Shown here in pieces: positions 43,921 through 54,670 of a stretch of DNA of 64,000 bases. How positions within the stretch are numbered: position 1 is the stretch's first letter; each line of letters begins with the position of its first letter. The stretch covers positions 6,572,001 to 6,636,000 of the forward strand of contig NC_052110.1 in NCBI RefSeq assembly GCF_012273895.1, read 5' to 3'. This stretch comes from Zerene cesonia (Eukaryota; Arthropoda; Insecta; Lepidoptera; Pieridae). The notes beneath the pieces are model-generated. The model ran no database searches. It was given only the letters and a program-made list of their open reading frames with translations, and was not told where the DNA came from. Both the position numbers and the translations under genes were made by a program.

Positions 43921-44547
43921 TACTGTAAACAGAGCCAGCTAACCCAGACCTCAAAACTTACTACCAACTCAATATTTACATTAACACTAACCCAAACTCC
44001 CGCATAACAAAGCTCCAACAGAATTAAATACACCGCATCCCTCGCATCGTTTAGGGACAGCAAATAAATCCCTCATTAGTGCTAACATGCAACGAAAATA
44101 CAATGAGATTTATACGTATCTGCTCGTCAAGTTTCAAAACATGTATCTGACGGGTACGCATAAATAATACTATATTTAGATCGCTCTGCCTCTTCATCCG
44201 ACTCGCTGATGAATCTATTCGATATTTACTGTATAAATATTTATTTTCGTGGAGAAAAGAAAATATTTCTTACACATTTAGCATGTTGGACACAAAATCT
44301 GTCAAAATAAAAGCTGAAATATACTACGTAATTATTAGCAAACTTCGCTTTTTTCATTGAATTTATTAAATACTTCAACGAGTGTAAGCTTTGTACTTAA
44401 CGCATAAGTGCCTAATACGTATAATCATATGCAATGAGTACCACTTGAGGCAAATCGTAAGCTTCCGAGCCTATTATTTGAAGTGGATTTCAACATCTTT
44501 AAAGCAATTGACATCAAGATTAGAGACTAGTATTTCAGATGCGATAT
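43921..44547. other. No recognised feature
   Basis: Spacer. A 64-codon minus frame (43869-44063) overlaps a Helitron end and is unsupported. Confidence 0.5.
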
Positions 44548-44721
44548 TATAGTCCGGTCAATTTAGACCAAAAAATGAGAGTGAAGTTACATAAAGTCCC
44601 AACAAGCTGAATTTCTGTGAAATTTTTCAAAACATAATTATAGACAATGTCAAGAAGTTCCCCATCATTCCCGTGTAAGGAAAAAAATTTATTCAAGGTC
44701 AAAGGTCCAAAAAATGAGTTT
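44548..44721 (+). mobile_element. Large repeat element, copy 1, cut by a gap
   Basis: AGTCCGGTCAATTTAGACC, AAGTTACATAAAGTCCCAAC and AAGTTCCCCATCATTCCCG match 46178-46345 in the same orientation. The copy runs into the N-gap. No function is assigned to this non-coding part. Confidence 0.75.
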
Positions 44722-45721
44722 NNNNNNNNNNNNNNNNNNNNNNNNNNNNNNNNNNNNNNNNNNNNNNNNNNNNNNNNNNNNNNNNNNNNNNNNNNNNNNN
44801 NNNNNNNNNNNNNNNNNNNNNNNNNNNNNNNNNNNNNNNNNNNNNNNNNNNNNNNNNNNNNNNNNNNNNNNNNNNNNNNNNNNNNNNNNNNNNNNNNNNN
44901 NNNNNNNNNNNNNNNNNNNNNNNNNNNNNNNNNNNNNNNNNNNNNNNNNNNNNNNNNNNNNNNNNNNNNNNNNNNNNNNNNNNNNNNNNNNNNNNNNNNN
45001 NNNNNNNNNNNNNNNNNNNNNNNNNNNNNNNNNNNNNNNNNNNNNNNNNNNNNNNNNNNNNNNNNNNNNNNNNNNNNNNNNNNNNNNNNNNNNNNNNNNN
45101 NNNNNNNNNNNNNNNNNNNNNNNNNNNNNNNNNNNNNNNNNNNNNNNNNNNNNNNNNNNNNNNNNNNNNNNNNNNNNNNNNNNNNNNNNNNNNNNNNNNN
45201 NNNNNNNNNNNNNNNNNNNNNNNNNNNNNNNNNNNNNNNNNNNNNNNNNNNNNNNNNNNNNNNNNNNNNNNNNNNNNNNNNNNNNNNNNNNNNNNNNNNN
45301 NNNNNNNNNNNNNNNNNNNNNNNNNNNNNNNNNNNNNNNNNNNNNNNNNNNNNNNNNNNNNNNNNNNNNNNNNNNNNNNNNNNNNNNNNNNNNNNNNNNN
45401 NNNNNNNNNNNNNNNNNNNNNNNNNNNNNNNNNNNNNNNNNNNNNNNNNNNNNNNNNNNNNNNNNNNNNNNNNNNNNNNNNNNNNNNNNNNNNNNNNNNN
45501 NNNNNNNNNNNNNNNNNNNNNNNNNNNNNNNNNNNNNNNNNNNNNNNNNNNNNNNNNNNNNNNNNNNNNNNNNNNNNNNNNNNNNNNNNNNNNNNNNNNN
45601 NNNNNNNNNNNNNNNNNNNNNNNNNNNNNNNNNNNNNNNNNNNNNNNNNNNNNNNNNNNNNNNNNNNNNNNNNNNNNNNNNNNNNNNNNNNNNNNNNNNN
45701 NNNNNNNNNNNNNNNNNNNNN
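44722..45721. other. Assembly gap of exactly 1000 N
   Basis: Fixed-size gap inside copy 1 of the large repeat. A collapsed or misjoined repeat is likely here. Confidence 0.98.
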
Positions 45722-45790
45722 ATACCGATATTCCTACGGGATACGGTTACGCAGCACGCTTACGCGGTTTCAACCGCGGGTCACAGCTAG
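45722..45790 (+). mobile_element. Hel-A 3' end after the gap
   Basis: ATACCGATATTCCTACGGG, then a stretched 3' region (GGTTACGCAGCACGCTTACG), hairpin GCGGTTTCAACCGC and GGGTCACAG-CTAG before T. Confidence 0.8.
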
Positions 45791-45811
45791 TGTATTTTAA
45801 ACAAGATAAGG

Positions 45812-45966
45812 ACCGCCTCCTGGTACAATGGTTAACGCGGGAGCGTAGAACCGAGGGTTCTGGGTTCGAATCCCGGTGGGGACACACAAAAAAAATGTCT
45901 CGATCTGGCAGGACACAAAAGGCTGATCACCTACTTGTCCATGAAGAAAATCGATCAGTGCAACAG
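45812..45966 (+). mobile_element. SINE-F, 3'-truncated
   Basis: GGACCGCCTCCTGGTACAATGG, B box GGTTCGAATCC and CTGATCACCTACTTGTCC. It stops after ATCGATCAGTGCAACAG, before the GGGACACGGGAC end. Confidence 0.85.
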
Positions 45967-46177
45967 ATGTTATTAATATAGATCATGTTAATCATTATTA
46001 CATTATTTATTAATACTATTTAATTAAAAAGTAAAGACAATAACCAATATAATTACTGTATCACGATGAATAGATACAAACCGATAAATAAACACTATAT
46101 GACACTAGATCGTTGTCCGTTTGAATAAAAAACCATTTGAATAGATGGTAATAGATAAAGAGTTAGCTTTTTAAATA

Positions 46178-46842
46178 ATAGTCCGGTCAATTTAGACATT
46201 CGAAGTTACATAAAGTCCCAACAAGCTGAATTTCAGTGAAATTGTTCAAAACATAATTATAAACTATGTCTAGAAGTTCCCCATCATTCCCGTGTAAGGA
46301 AAAAAAAAAATATTCAAGGTCAAAGGTCAAAAAAATTAGTTTTTCGCCATTTTCAGCAAAACGGTAAGTTTTATTATAAAAGAACCTCAAACAAAAATTG
46401 CTAAAAGGGATGCAGTGCTAAATGTGGTAACAAAAAAGTTGGACTGATTTGTTCTCTAGCATGCACAAATGGCCGGTCGTGCTTTAATATTGAGTCACAA
46501 ACAAAGGAGGATTCGTTTGACTCCGACGAAGTATCATGCGATACATCGCTATTGGCGTAATTTACTTGCATCCAAAATGAAGATAAAGAAGAAGCAGGAG
46601 ATGAAAAACAAGAAGAACAACAAGAATTTTCCCAATCTTTGAAAATTTTCTGTTATTTTGCAATAGTTTTACATTAAACAGGATCACAACTGACCCGTGG
46701 AGTAGGCCTACTGGGAAAACCACGTTAAAAAACGCGCTAAGTACACTACCTCATAGGTGTGCATGAAACATGTGCATATTATGACGATAACAACTTTTAT
46801 AACTTTTTGAATCGTTATATCTCAGAAACGGTGGCTCGTAAG
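46178..46842 (+). mobile_element. Large repeat element, copy 2, with decayed coding tail
   Basis: Starts AATAGTCCGGTCAATTTAGAC and is collinear with copy 1 for about 165 bp. It then continues through a cysteine-rich pseudogene (46405-46560), a short AAGAAGAAGCAGGAG stretch and a region ending TATCTCAGAAACGGTGGCTC at the third gap. Class unknown. The extent beyond the gap cannot be seen. Confidence 0.6.
46405..46560 (+). pseudogene. Decayed C-terminus of a cysteine-rich protein from the large repeat
   Basis: The frame after a stop at 46402-46404 reads KGCSAKCGNKKVGLICSLAC, then TNGRSCFNIE. An acidic D/E-rich tail follows and the frame ends at TAA 46558-46560. The spacing of the cysteines resembles CXC-type metal-binding tails found in multicopy, transposon-associated proteins, where the pattern is roughly GC...CGC-K-GL-C...C..C.G..C. 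At least one expected cysteine is replaced (CGN for CGC). The upstream frame is closed, so only a fossil tail remains. The assignment to a CXC-like tail is from memory of the motif and not certain. Confidence 0.5.
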
Positions 46843-47842
46843 NNNNNNNNNNNNNNNNNNNNNNNNNNNNNNNNNNNNNNNNNNNNNNNNNNNNNNNNNN
46901 NNNNNNNNNNNNNNNNNNNNNNNNNNNNNNNNNNNNNNNNNNNNNNNNNNNNNNNNNNNNNNNNNNNNNNNNNNNNNNNNNNNNNNNNNNNNNNNNNNNN
47001 NNNNNNNNNNNNNNNNNNNNNNNNNNNNNNNNNNNNNNNNNNNNNNNNNNNNNNNNNNNNNNNNNNNNNNNNNNNNNNNNNNNNNNNNNNNNNNNNNNNN
47101 NNNNNNNNNNNNNNNNNNNNNNNNNNNNNNNNNNNNNNNNNNNNNNNNNNNNNNNNNNNNNNNNNNNNNNNNNNNNNNNNNNNNNNNNNNNNNNNNNNNN
47201 NNNNNNNNNNNNNNNNNNNNNNNNNNNNNNNNNNNNNNNNNNNNNNNNNNNNNNNNNNNNNNNNNNNNNNNNNNNNNNNNNNNNNNNNNNNNNNNNNNNN
47301 NNNNNNNNNNNNNNNNNNNNNNNNNNNNNNNNNNNNNNNNNNNNNNNNNNNNNNNNNNNNNNNNNNNNNNNNNNNNNNNNNNNNNNNNNNNNNNNNNNNN
47401 NNNNNNNNNNNNNNNNNNNNNNNNNNNNNNNNNNNNNNNNNNNNNNNNNNNNNNNNNNNNNNNNNNNNNNNNNNNNNNNNNNNNNNNNNNNNNNNNNNNN
47501 NNNNNNNNNNNNNNNNNNNNNNNNNNNNNNNNNNNNNNNNNNNNNNNNNNNNNNNNNNNNNNNNNNNNNNNNNNNNNNNNNNNNNNNNNNNNNNNNNNNN
47601 NNNNNNNNNNNNNNNNNNNNNNNNNNNNNNNNNNNNNNNNNNNNNNNNNNNNNNNNNNNNNNNNNNNNNNNNNNNNNNNNNNNNNNNNNNNNNNNNNNNN
47701 NNNNNNNNNNNNNNNNNNNNNNNNNNNNNNNNNNNNNNNNNNNNNNNNNNNNNNNNNNNNNNNNNNNNNNNNNNNNNNNNNNNNNNNNNNNNNNNNNNNN
47801 NNNNNNNNNNNNNNNNNNNNNNNNNNNNNNNNNNNNNNNNNN
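46843..47842. other. Assembly gap of exactly 1000 N
   Basis: Fixed-size gap at the right side of the large repeat. Confidence 0.98.
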
Positions 47843-48089
47843 TTTATTCTAAGGTTTTATCCCGGCATAACCAACAAACCGAATGTAATCTTCCAGTATT
47901 AAATATATATCTATAAATTACGAAATAGAAATTGGCCTTCCAAAAGCCTTCAACATTTTAGATTAGAGAGAAAAAAGAAAGAATAACTAATACACTTAAT
48001 ATCAACATTATTCTTTTATTTCACCGGTCCCAAAATAAAAACCTCCGTATTTACTCGCAAACGTACCGTCTCAGTGACTCATTTGAATT
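47843..48089. other. No recognised feature
   Basis: AT-rich DNA after the gap. Confidence 0.5.
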
Positions 48090-48176
48090 CTTTTATTGCA
48101 GCCCTGCCTTGGTGTCCCACAAGGAAGCATTCTGAGACCGTATTTAAACAATTTTGTTGACATAACATCAATATAA
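48090..48176 (+). pseudogene. Fossil of a non-LTR reverse transcriptase
   Basis: One frame reads LGVPQGSILRPYLNNFVDI from 48108, preceded by LLLQPC, and stops at 48174-48176. VPQGSIL-P is the conserved RT block that precedes the catalytic YxDD/FADD block in LINE-type reverse transcriptases. A typical LINE would have GP where this has RP, and no catalytic block is visible downstream. The fragment is short and dead. Confidence 0.7.
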
Positions 48177-49514
48177 AATGAGACGCGACTCTTTCAAGGA
48201 AAGTGTACGTGTTACACGAAACTTCTGTTCAACATATTGAGGCCATAAAGTCAGAGGACGATTGAATGATGTTTCGTAGCATAATTCTGGTATTGTCTTA
48301 GTTTCGAAAGATTTTTATCTTCGTTGATGTAACAATTGGCAAAAAAAAAATTACTGAGTATTTTTTTCTAATTTATATAGTAATTTCCTTACATAGTATA
48401 CAAAATTCCATCCTGTATATCAAACGATTTAAATACCTAATAATTATAATTATATGTCCCCACCACATTTATATGACTCTAACATATTAATTCATTTTGA
48501 TTAATATCTTAAATAATAACGAGAACAATTAAAAAATGCATCAAATTAAACAGTTTAAAAATGTATTACTAAAACATAGGACTACAATAACAAATTTTAA
48601 AGATCACAGATAACAAACATTTATCTATCTTATTTCATCCCGTCAATATCATGGCCACAGCTTTATGGACATATCCAACACCTTATACAACATTCGGTAA
48701 CTGTTTATTTGCCGGTGTGTCAAGGTTATTCGGTTACTGTCCTGATCTACTATCTATGTGGTATATCATAAGCTCTATGGTGTTGGAATTTGTGTAACTA
48801 GTTTATGGAATTACAGATGGTTTTGATTACAAGGCGATGTAAAGAATGTTAATTGTTTTAATTTTAGTATTATAAAATTGTTCAGTATTAAATAAATATA
48901 TTAAAGAACATGATTTGATGATAGCATCTACTTAATTATCTCACTTGTCCTTAGACATACTATGTACACGCAAAGATATATCTTTTTAACTCTGGCTATA
49001 TTATTTATCGGGATAATAATGAAACTCATTAAATGATTGCATTGTCACCGATCTTTGATAAGTGTTCATTGTTTGCATTAAATCAGCCGATCAAAATCAG
49101 TTCTAAAGGAGTCACAAAACACGGTTAAATGTAAGCAAACAAACACACAGGTGAAGCTAATAAAATAATTGGAATCGTCTCTACGTATTTCAAGATATTA
49201 AATCTAACTATTTAAACTACAGGCAAATCTGTTCGTTAGTTTTTGCATTGTAGGTAAATGAGAATTCGCATATTTTTAACTTCTAACATTTATGATAATA
49301 AAATTTGAATTTCGAATTTATATTAGTTCGATTTTGAATATTCAAATGGAATTATGGGACAGAAAAGCAAAAGAATATTACATATATTCGGAACAGTAGT
49401 AAGGTACGATCTATATTTTAAAACTAGTTAGTAAGTTTTACTATTTCCAATGTCATTTTGAACGTCTAGTTTGACATAAGTCACTGGTATAATTTTTTAA
49501 TATTAACGTAACTA
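48177..49514. other. Repeat-poor AT-rich stretch
   Basis: No Helitron or SINE is recognised over about 1.3 kb. The first 80 bases may still belong to the decayed LINE. Confidence 0.5.
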
Positions 49515-49584
49515 AGTGAGGCCCACACCCAGGTCCTAAGACCCACCAGCTCCATTACCGACTATGACATAAAAAAATAAAAAA
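49515..49584 (+). mobile_element. RT-H terminal fragment with A-rich tail
   Basis: AGACCCACCAGCTCCATTAC, then CGACTATGACATAAAAAAAT, matches the very end of RT-H elsewhere. Confidence 0.55.
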
Positions 49585-49854
49585 GTGAAGATTATGTCAA
49601 CTTATTGTGATTAACGTAAATCGTAAATACGTTACTATATTAAATATTGAATCACATGAGTTATATGAGATTAAAATTTGAGTAACGGGTTTGTAATTGT
49701 TGTGCACTCAATAAATTAATTGAGATATCTTTTGTTGGAGATTCTTTAAGGTGTTTGTGTACTTATAAGCTTGTAATGCCATGTATAGTCGGTGTATTAA
49801 ATAAAGGAATTAGTTTGTTTAAGTGGACACAACACCCTAACAAGAGGGCATACA

Positions 49855-50074
49855 AAATACGCATACAAAAAACTACACGGCATGCGCCTTTCAAATAAAA
49901 ACAGAATCCCGAACAATTACGACATTGGGGCCTTCAAGAAAAGAGCGTATATGTCCCTGAAAGGCCGGCAAAGCACTTGTAACTCTAGTGTTGCAAGTGT
50001 TTATGGGCGGTGGTGACCACTTAACATCAGGTGGCCCACCTGCTCCTTCGCTTGCTCTGTCATAAAAAAAAAAA
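49855..50074 (+). mobile_element. LINE 3' end with poly(A)
   Basis: One frame reads PNNYDIGAFKKRAYMSLKGR, like the C-terminal end of a LINE ORF2, where short basic GAFKKR-type segments are common. It is followed by a TTTATGGGCGGTGGTGACC block, ACATCAGGTGGCCCACCTGC and an A-run at 50063-50074. The full element is not present. Confidence 0.65.
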
Positions 50075-50127
50075 GATTCGTCAACGCATGACCCAGTTAA
50101 AAGTTCATAGGTAAAATAAACAATAAA

Positions 50128-50168
50128 AATTAGAATTGATAATCTCCTCTTTAAAGTCGGTTGAAAAC
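50128..50168 (+). repeat. SDR-I copy
   Basis: TTAGAATTGATAATCTCCTC, then TAAAGTCGGTTGAAAAC. Confidence 0.5.
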
Positions 50169-50199
50169 TAAGAAAGAATCAGACATTTTTATCGTGATA

Positions 50200-50435
50200 C
50201 TAGCTTTCCGCCCGCGGCTTCGCACGCGTGGAATTCGGTTATATCGCATTCATCTCCCTATTTCAACTCCTTCTACCATTTTTTTTTGCGATAAAAATAA
50301 TCCTATGTCCTTTCCCAAGTTCAGTTCTACCTTCATACCAAATTACAAAAAAATTGGTTCAGTGGTTTTGGCGTGAAAGCGTAACAGACAGACAGACAGA
50401 CAGAGTTACTTTCGCATTTATAATATTAGTAGGGA
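50200..50435 (-). mobile_element. Hel-C Helitron-like element, full length
   Basis: CTAG-CTTTCCGCCCGCGGC at the 3' end (minus strand), CTGTCTGTCTGTCTGTTACG on the element strand, and ATTAGTAGGGA at the 5' end. 236 bp. Confidence 0.85.
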
Positions 50436-50771
50436 TTGTCTTGAAATAAACTAAATACATCCTTTATAGCATTACAAATAATTGGTCGTACATAAAACAT
50501 TTCTTTATTTAACTGTCAACCGTCTACCAATTGTGTAAACAGAAAACCGTTCCGTCATCACCATGAATAGTTCCTGACATTTGCCACCTGTCATATGTCG
50601 CTAATTCGTTAAGTAGGTGCGATATGGTGGGTTTATGCTAATGTACATACGAAGTATTTGGTTATATTTAAGTTTAGATGTGCAATATTAAAAGATCCGA
50701 ATAATTCCAGCCGATAGGCATATTTATGAATGAAATAGCGCCTTGATAATATAAAAGCCTGGGATAAAAGC

Positions 50772-50799
50772 GTTAGTTTGTTCATTAGAACAAACTAAC
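50772..50799. repeat. Perfect 12-bp hairpin
   Basis: GTTAGTTTGTTC and GAACAAACTAAC are separated by ATTA. It may be the junction of two opposed Helitron-like 5' regions, since GTTTGTT and a CCGATT motif occur nearby. Confidence 0.8.
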
Positions 50800-50863
50800 A
50801 AACCGATTATTTATATCAAAATTTCATCTGTTGTAACTTTCACATTTATGAAATATATATTAA

Positions 50864-51037
50864 CTAGATGACCCGGCAAACGCTGTTCTGCCTTACTCTT
50901 ATCACTTAAGCGTATGAATAATATATGTCGGCCGATTCTCAAACCCTCCCTACATGCACACAAAATTTCATGAGAATCGATAGAGCCGTTTCGGAGAAAT
51001 TTTGGAACGAACCGACCACTAGAATTTTATATATCTG
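50864..51037 (-). mobile_element. Hel-D Helitron-like element
   Basis: ACTAGATGACCCGGCAAACG, GAGAATCGATAGAGCCGTTT and GAATTTTATATATCTGA. 174 bp, more diverged than the 35846 copy. Confidence 0.8.
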
Positions 51038-51100
51038 ATATATAAAATAACATTGAAAACAATCATAAATTCAGGTAATCCCAGCTATATATTCATAAAT

Positions 51101-51170
51101 TTATCAAAGCTGAAGAGTTTGGTTGTTTGAACGCCCTAATATCAGGAACAACTGACACGATTTCATATGT
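51101..51170 (+). mobile_element. Hel-B 5' fragment
   Basis: AAAGCTGAAGAGTTTGGTTG, TTTGAACGCCCTAATATCAG and GAACAACTGACACGATTT, then the match ends. Confidence 0.65.
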
Positions 51171-51203
51171 ATGTGATTCCTGAGTGCATATACTATACTA
51201 GTA

Positions 51204-51410
51204 CTACTTTCAGCCGCGCACCTAAGTCTGTATCCCGTAGGAATATCGGGATAAAAAGATGCCTATGTGTTATTCCAGTTGACCAGCTATCTACGTACTA
51301 AATTTCATTACAGTCTATTCAGTAGTTTTTGCGCGAAAGAGCAACAAACATCTATCCATACATACATCCATTAATACTTACAAACTTTCGCGTTTATAAT
51401 ATTAGTAGGA
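51204..51410 (-). mobile_element. Hel-A Helitron, 3' end decayed
   Basis: CAGCCGCGCACCTAAGTCTG replaces the normal hairpin. The body is normal and the 5' end ATTAGTAGGA is intact before T. This is the last substantial Hel-A in the window. Confidence 0.83.
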
Positions 51411-51785
51411 TAAGTAGGTACCAGAACACGAACATACAGTTGGTACATAAAATATTTTTCCATATCTTTATTTATTATATAAACAGTACATAGAGTACAT
51501 ATTATACTCTATCCAAAAACAAATACCGACTTCAACAAAACGATATCCATGATCCATATCGGTTTGACCTAATCAATATTATTTTTAGTCTGTGCTAATA
51601 TTGTATCTGTCTACATTTGGTTATCTGTGCATCGGGGCCGAGTAAGGTGGCTATCCTTCAATCTTGACAGTATCACTACTTACCACGTGGGAAGGACGCC
51701 TACAGCCGTGTAGCGCAAGCGACGAGATATCAATTTTATTTAGAATATGCTATATATAAATACATTATTGGTTATGCTTTGTTTT

Positions 51786-52010
51786 AAGAAACTACTAGTG
51801 AAGTCCCGTGTCCCCTACTGGGGTATGGGGCAGATGATATACATCTGTTTCACTGATCGATTTTCTTTATGGACAAGTAGGTGATCAGTCATCTGTGTCC
51901 TGCCAGACCGAGACATTTTTTTTATTGTCCCCACCGGGAATCGAACCAGGACCTCTCGGTTCTACGCTCACGCGTTTACCACTGTACCAAGGAGGCGGTC
52001 AAGAAACTAC
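51786..52010 (-). mobile_element. SINE-F, full length with 10-bp target-site duplication
   Basis: The body runs from GTGAAGTCCCGTGTCCCC to GGAGGCGGTC. AAGAAACTAC at 51786-51795 is repeated at 52001-52010. The head with A and B boxes is at the right, on the minus strand. Confidence 0.9.
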
Positions 52011-52264
52011 AAACGATCTAATAAAATAGTAAAGCATTATGTAACGACACAGCGAGCAACTGAGCCAGTTCACTAAATTGACATTTAATCATATTCAGAA
52101 GTATATTTTTTGCTGAATTTGTACAATAAATCATATCATTATTTTTAATAAAGAAATATACCACCTTAATTTTGTTAAAACTATACCAAATTTACAGGCA
52201 CTACATAAGAGATGTAAGCTTTCAAATAAAAAAAGAATCATAAGAATCGTTCACCACAAAGTTA

Positions 52265-52335
52265 TGAGGTAAAAATACAAAAAAATACAATCGAATTGAT
52301 AACCCTCCTATTTTCAAAGTCGGTTGAAAATAAAT
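52265..52335 (+). repeat. SDR-I copy
   Basis: AATACAATCGAATTGATAAC, then CAAAGTCGGTTGAAAATAA. Confidence 0.6.
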
Positions 52336-53979
52336 AAAATTGGGTTACTTTGAAATAACATCCGCTTGTCGCTTATGCCTAAATGGCGTCTAAATAGATC
52401 ATTGGATATGATCTACGCTCGCAGATAGGTGTAAAGATTGCAGGCAATTCCTGGATTTCGAATTAATGTCCACGCAATTATATTAGCCTAGGTCTTGTAG
52501 GACCAATTGCCTATATCTAATAGGGTTGTCACTAACACAATTTAATATTAATTAAATAAAGTATCAAATTTATTAATATCAGTAACTTATATTTCTTTTA
52601 TTTCAGCCGATATATTAGTAACTATAGCATGTTAAATCACACATAAATATTGATATATAAAAAATTAATTCCTGAACGGTTTTCTCTCGTTAGTAACCCT
52701 AATTGAAGGTTGCAGAATAAATAATGTTTAGTCAGGTTGCAGCGACGTGTATTTACTACCTTTCTTTCAAGCGCTATTTAACCGCTGAATTATTAAGTAT
52801 TTATCGCCTAGGAAGGTGAAAATAAGTCCAATTACTGTAAAGCGCTGTGAATGCTTTAAATTTATGGTCGTTTACGAAATATATAATTTAGTAACTTGGT
52901 AACATTGATTTATTATAACTGGATAAAAGACAATAGTTTTAGCTATTGTCAAATGTCTGCCCTGCTGTTATATGTACATTCGATTTTAATTCGATTGATT
53001 ATTTGAAAAAGGATAACGAATTCTATAATAAATTCGAAATTTAAATTATTCAAACATTTATTATGATTATGATATTATATGTTTTGGATAAATGTGAGAA
53101 TGTATTTTTTTATAATCTAATTAAGTCACCTTATTTTACGATCATTTGAATAAAATTTTAATTGTGTATATCCTTGTATTATATTTGTATCATGGATGTG
53201 TCGATCGGTTTAAAGATAAATTTAAATTATGTAATACGGTATCACGCTATAAACTAGCAATTTTGGCGGTTATATTAATGTTATAGATAACATATTACAG
53301 AGTAAACACAGAGAAAATATGCTATTTATATTCAAACTATACAGATAAAATAAAAATTGGTATAACTCCCTTTTTTAACATGTGTTGTTTTCATATAAAT
53401 CGGTTTTCTATGAATTTATTATAATAAAATACAGAATATGCCCACACGTGCTGTGTCGCGTTGTGGAATTTATAATAAAATTGTTCAATGAATAATTGAT
53501 TTCAAATATCAATCACATATAACTTTAAAAGGTTGTGACATTAAATAAATTCCAGAGCTGTTAAGCTGAAATGATAAGTGATATTTTCAATGTTATTATT
53601 AATTTTTCAGAGTTATTTTTTGTTATCGTAGTCATTGTGCAGTGTTCTCTACCAGGCAACCGCGGAGAGAAGGTTAAAAAAACTAAAATTGTATTAGAAG
53701 TGTTAATACCCATTATATATAATTAATAAATTAATGCATATGTTGTTGTCTAATAGTATAAACAACAAATGGTTATTTCATCTCACAATGGAATTAAAGG
53801 TACAATACCTATTGCTTAAAGCAAATAACAAATAAAGAAAAGCTTATGTTTTGTAATTCTATAATGATTCTAATAATCATTCTGTGTTAGAAGGTTCTCG
53901 AATATTCTCGAATTTCGGCCTTCTACTTAACAAGATACGTGTAATAAAAATATCTATCACGCTACCGTTTCACCTTCCA
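52336..53979. other. Repeat-poor stretch, left part
   Basis: No Helitron, SINE or LINE remnant is recognised. AT-rich throughout, with no credible frame. Confidence 0.5.
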
Positions 53980-54670
53980 AATTCAAATGATACGATGATA
54001 GACAATAAATGGGTTAAGACAGTGCGTCAATAGAAGAGCCCATGAGCAAACAGTCTGACGACGGATTATCTCTCCGCCAACATGATAATGTGATGGATGC
54101 GACACAACTAGGCCGCTTGCGCGAACGTGTGGCGGCACCTTTACCGTTCCCGCGCTTTTTGTGCCATAGACTAACAAGATTTTTTAAAGGTGCAAGGAGT
54201 ATTTACTGTTATTTTTTTTTATTTGATGTAACATGTTTTTTTAATAATTAAAACAGCAACATTGTTTACTCATAAAGTTGGATTTTGGTAGAATTATGGG
54301 AAGTTTAGTTGCAAAATGTTTTGATTAAATCGACTTGACTTATGAATAGCGTATAATACAATTTAAAGCGCAATTGAATACGAATAAACAAGTTAATTTA
54401 GCGAATCGCCCACTAGATGTCAAAATTGTTGCCATTTCACTCCGCCATGTTTGGTTCATTCGCAAACTCGCACACAATGTGTAGAAATTAGCAAAAGGAC
54501 GGCCGTAAATAAAATTATGAGTTATGCGTGAATTCAAAACGGGTTTATTACGCTGTGATGGACATATTTAAAAATACACATTATCGAAATGAGATAAGGA
54601 TCAAACTCGAATGCCGGTTAGACGTGCGTGACTGAACGTTAGTGCTGTCAATTTGACGTTTTTATTAGAA
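53980..54670. promoter_or_regulatory. CG-richer, promoter-like patch (tentative)
   Basis: CG dinucleotides cluster at 54060-54160. The minus strand has AAACATGGCGGAG at 54442-54454, which resembles a YY1-type site. TGTCAATTTGACG occurs at 54647-54659. Frames of 64-69 codons on both strands overlap the patch without a domain. These features together could mark an unannotated first exon or enhancer. There is no TATA box or transcript evidence. Confidence 0.25.

Noticed and set aside
46570..46640. Lysine/glutamate-rich coding stretch (AAGAAGAAGCAGGAG)
   Set aside because: Lies after the stop of the cysteine-rich fossil and is low-complexity purine DNA. No separate gene is supported.
44647..47916. 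Frames of 358-444 codons across the second and third gaps
   Set aside because: Same artefact. The readable ends translate Helitron and SINE sequence, for example the ...RFNRGS... part after the gap.
54042..54251. 69-codon frame starting MSKQSDDG
   Set aside because: Falls in the CG-richer patch, ends in T-rich low complexity, and overlaps a minus frame of similar length. No domain.
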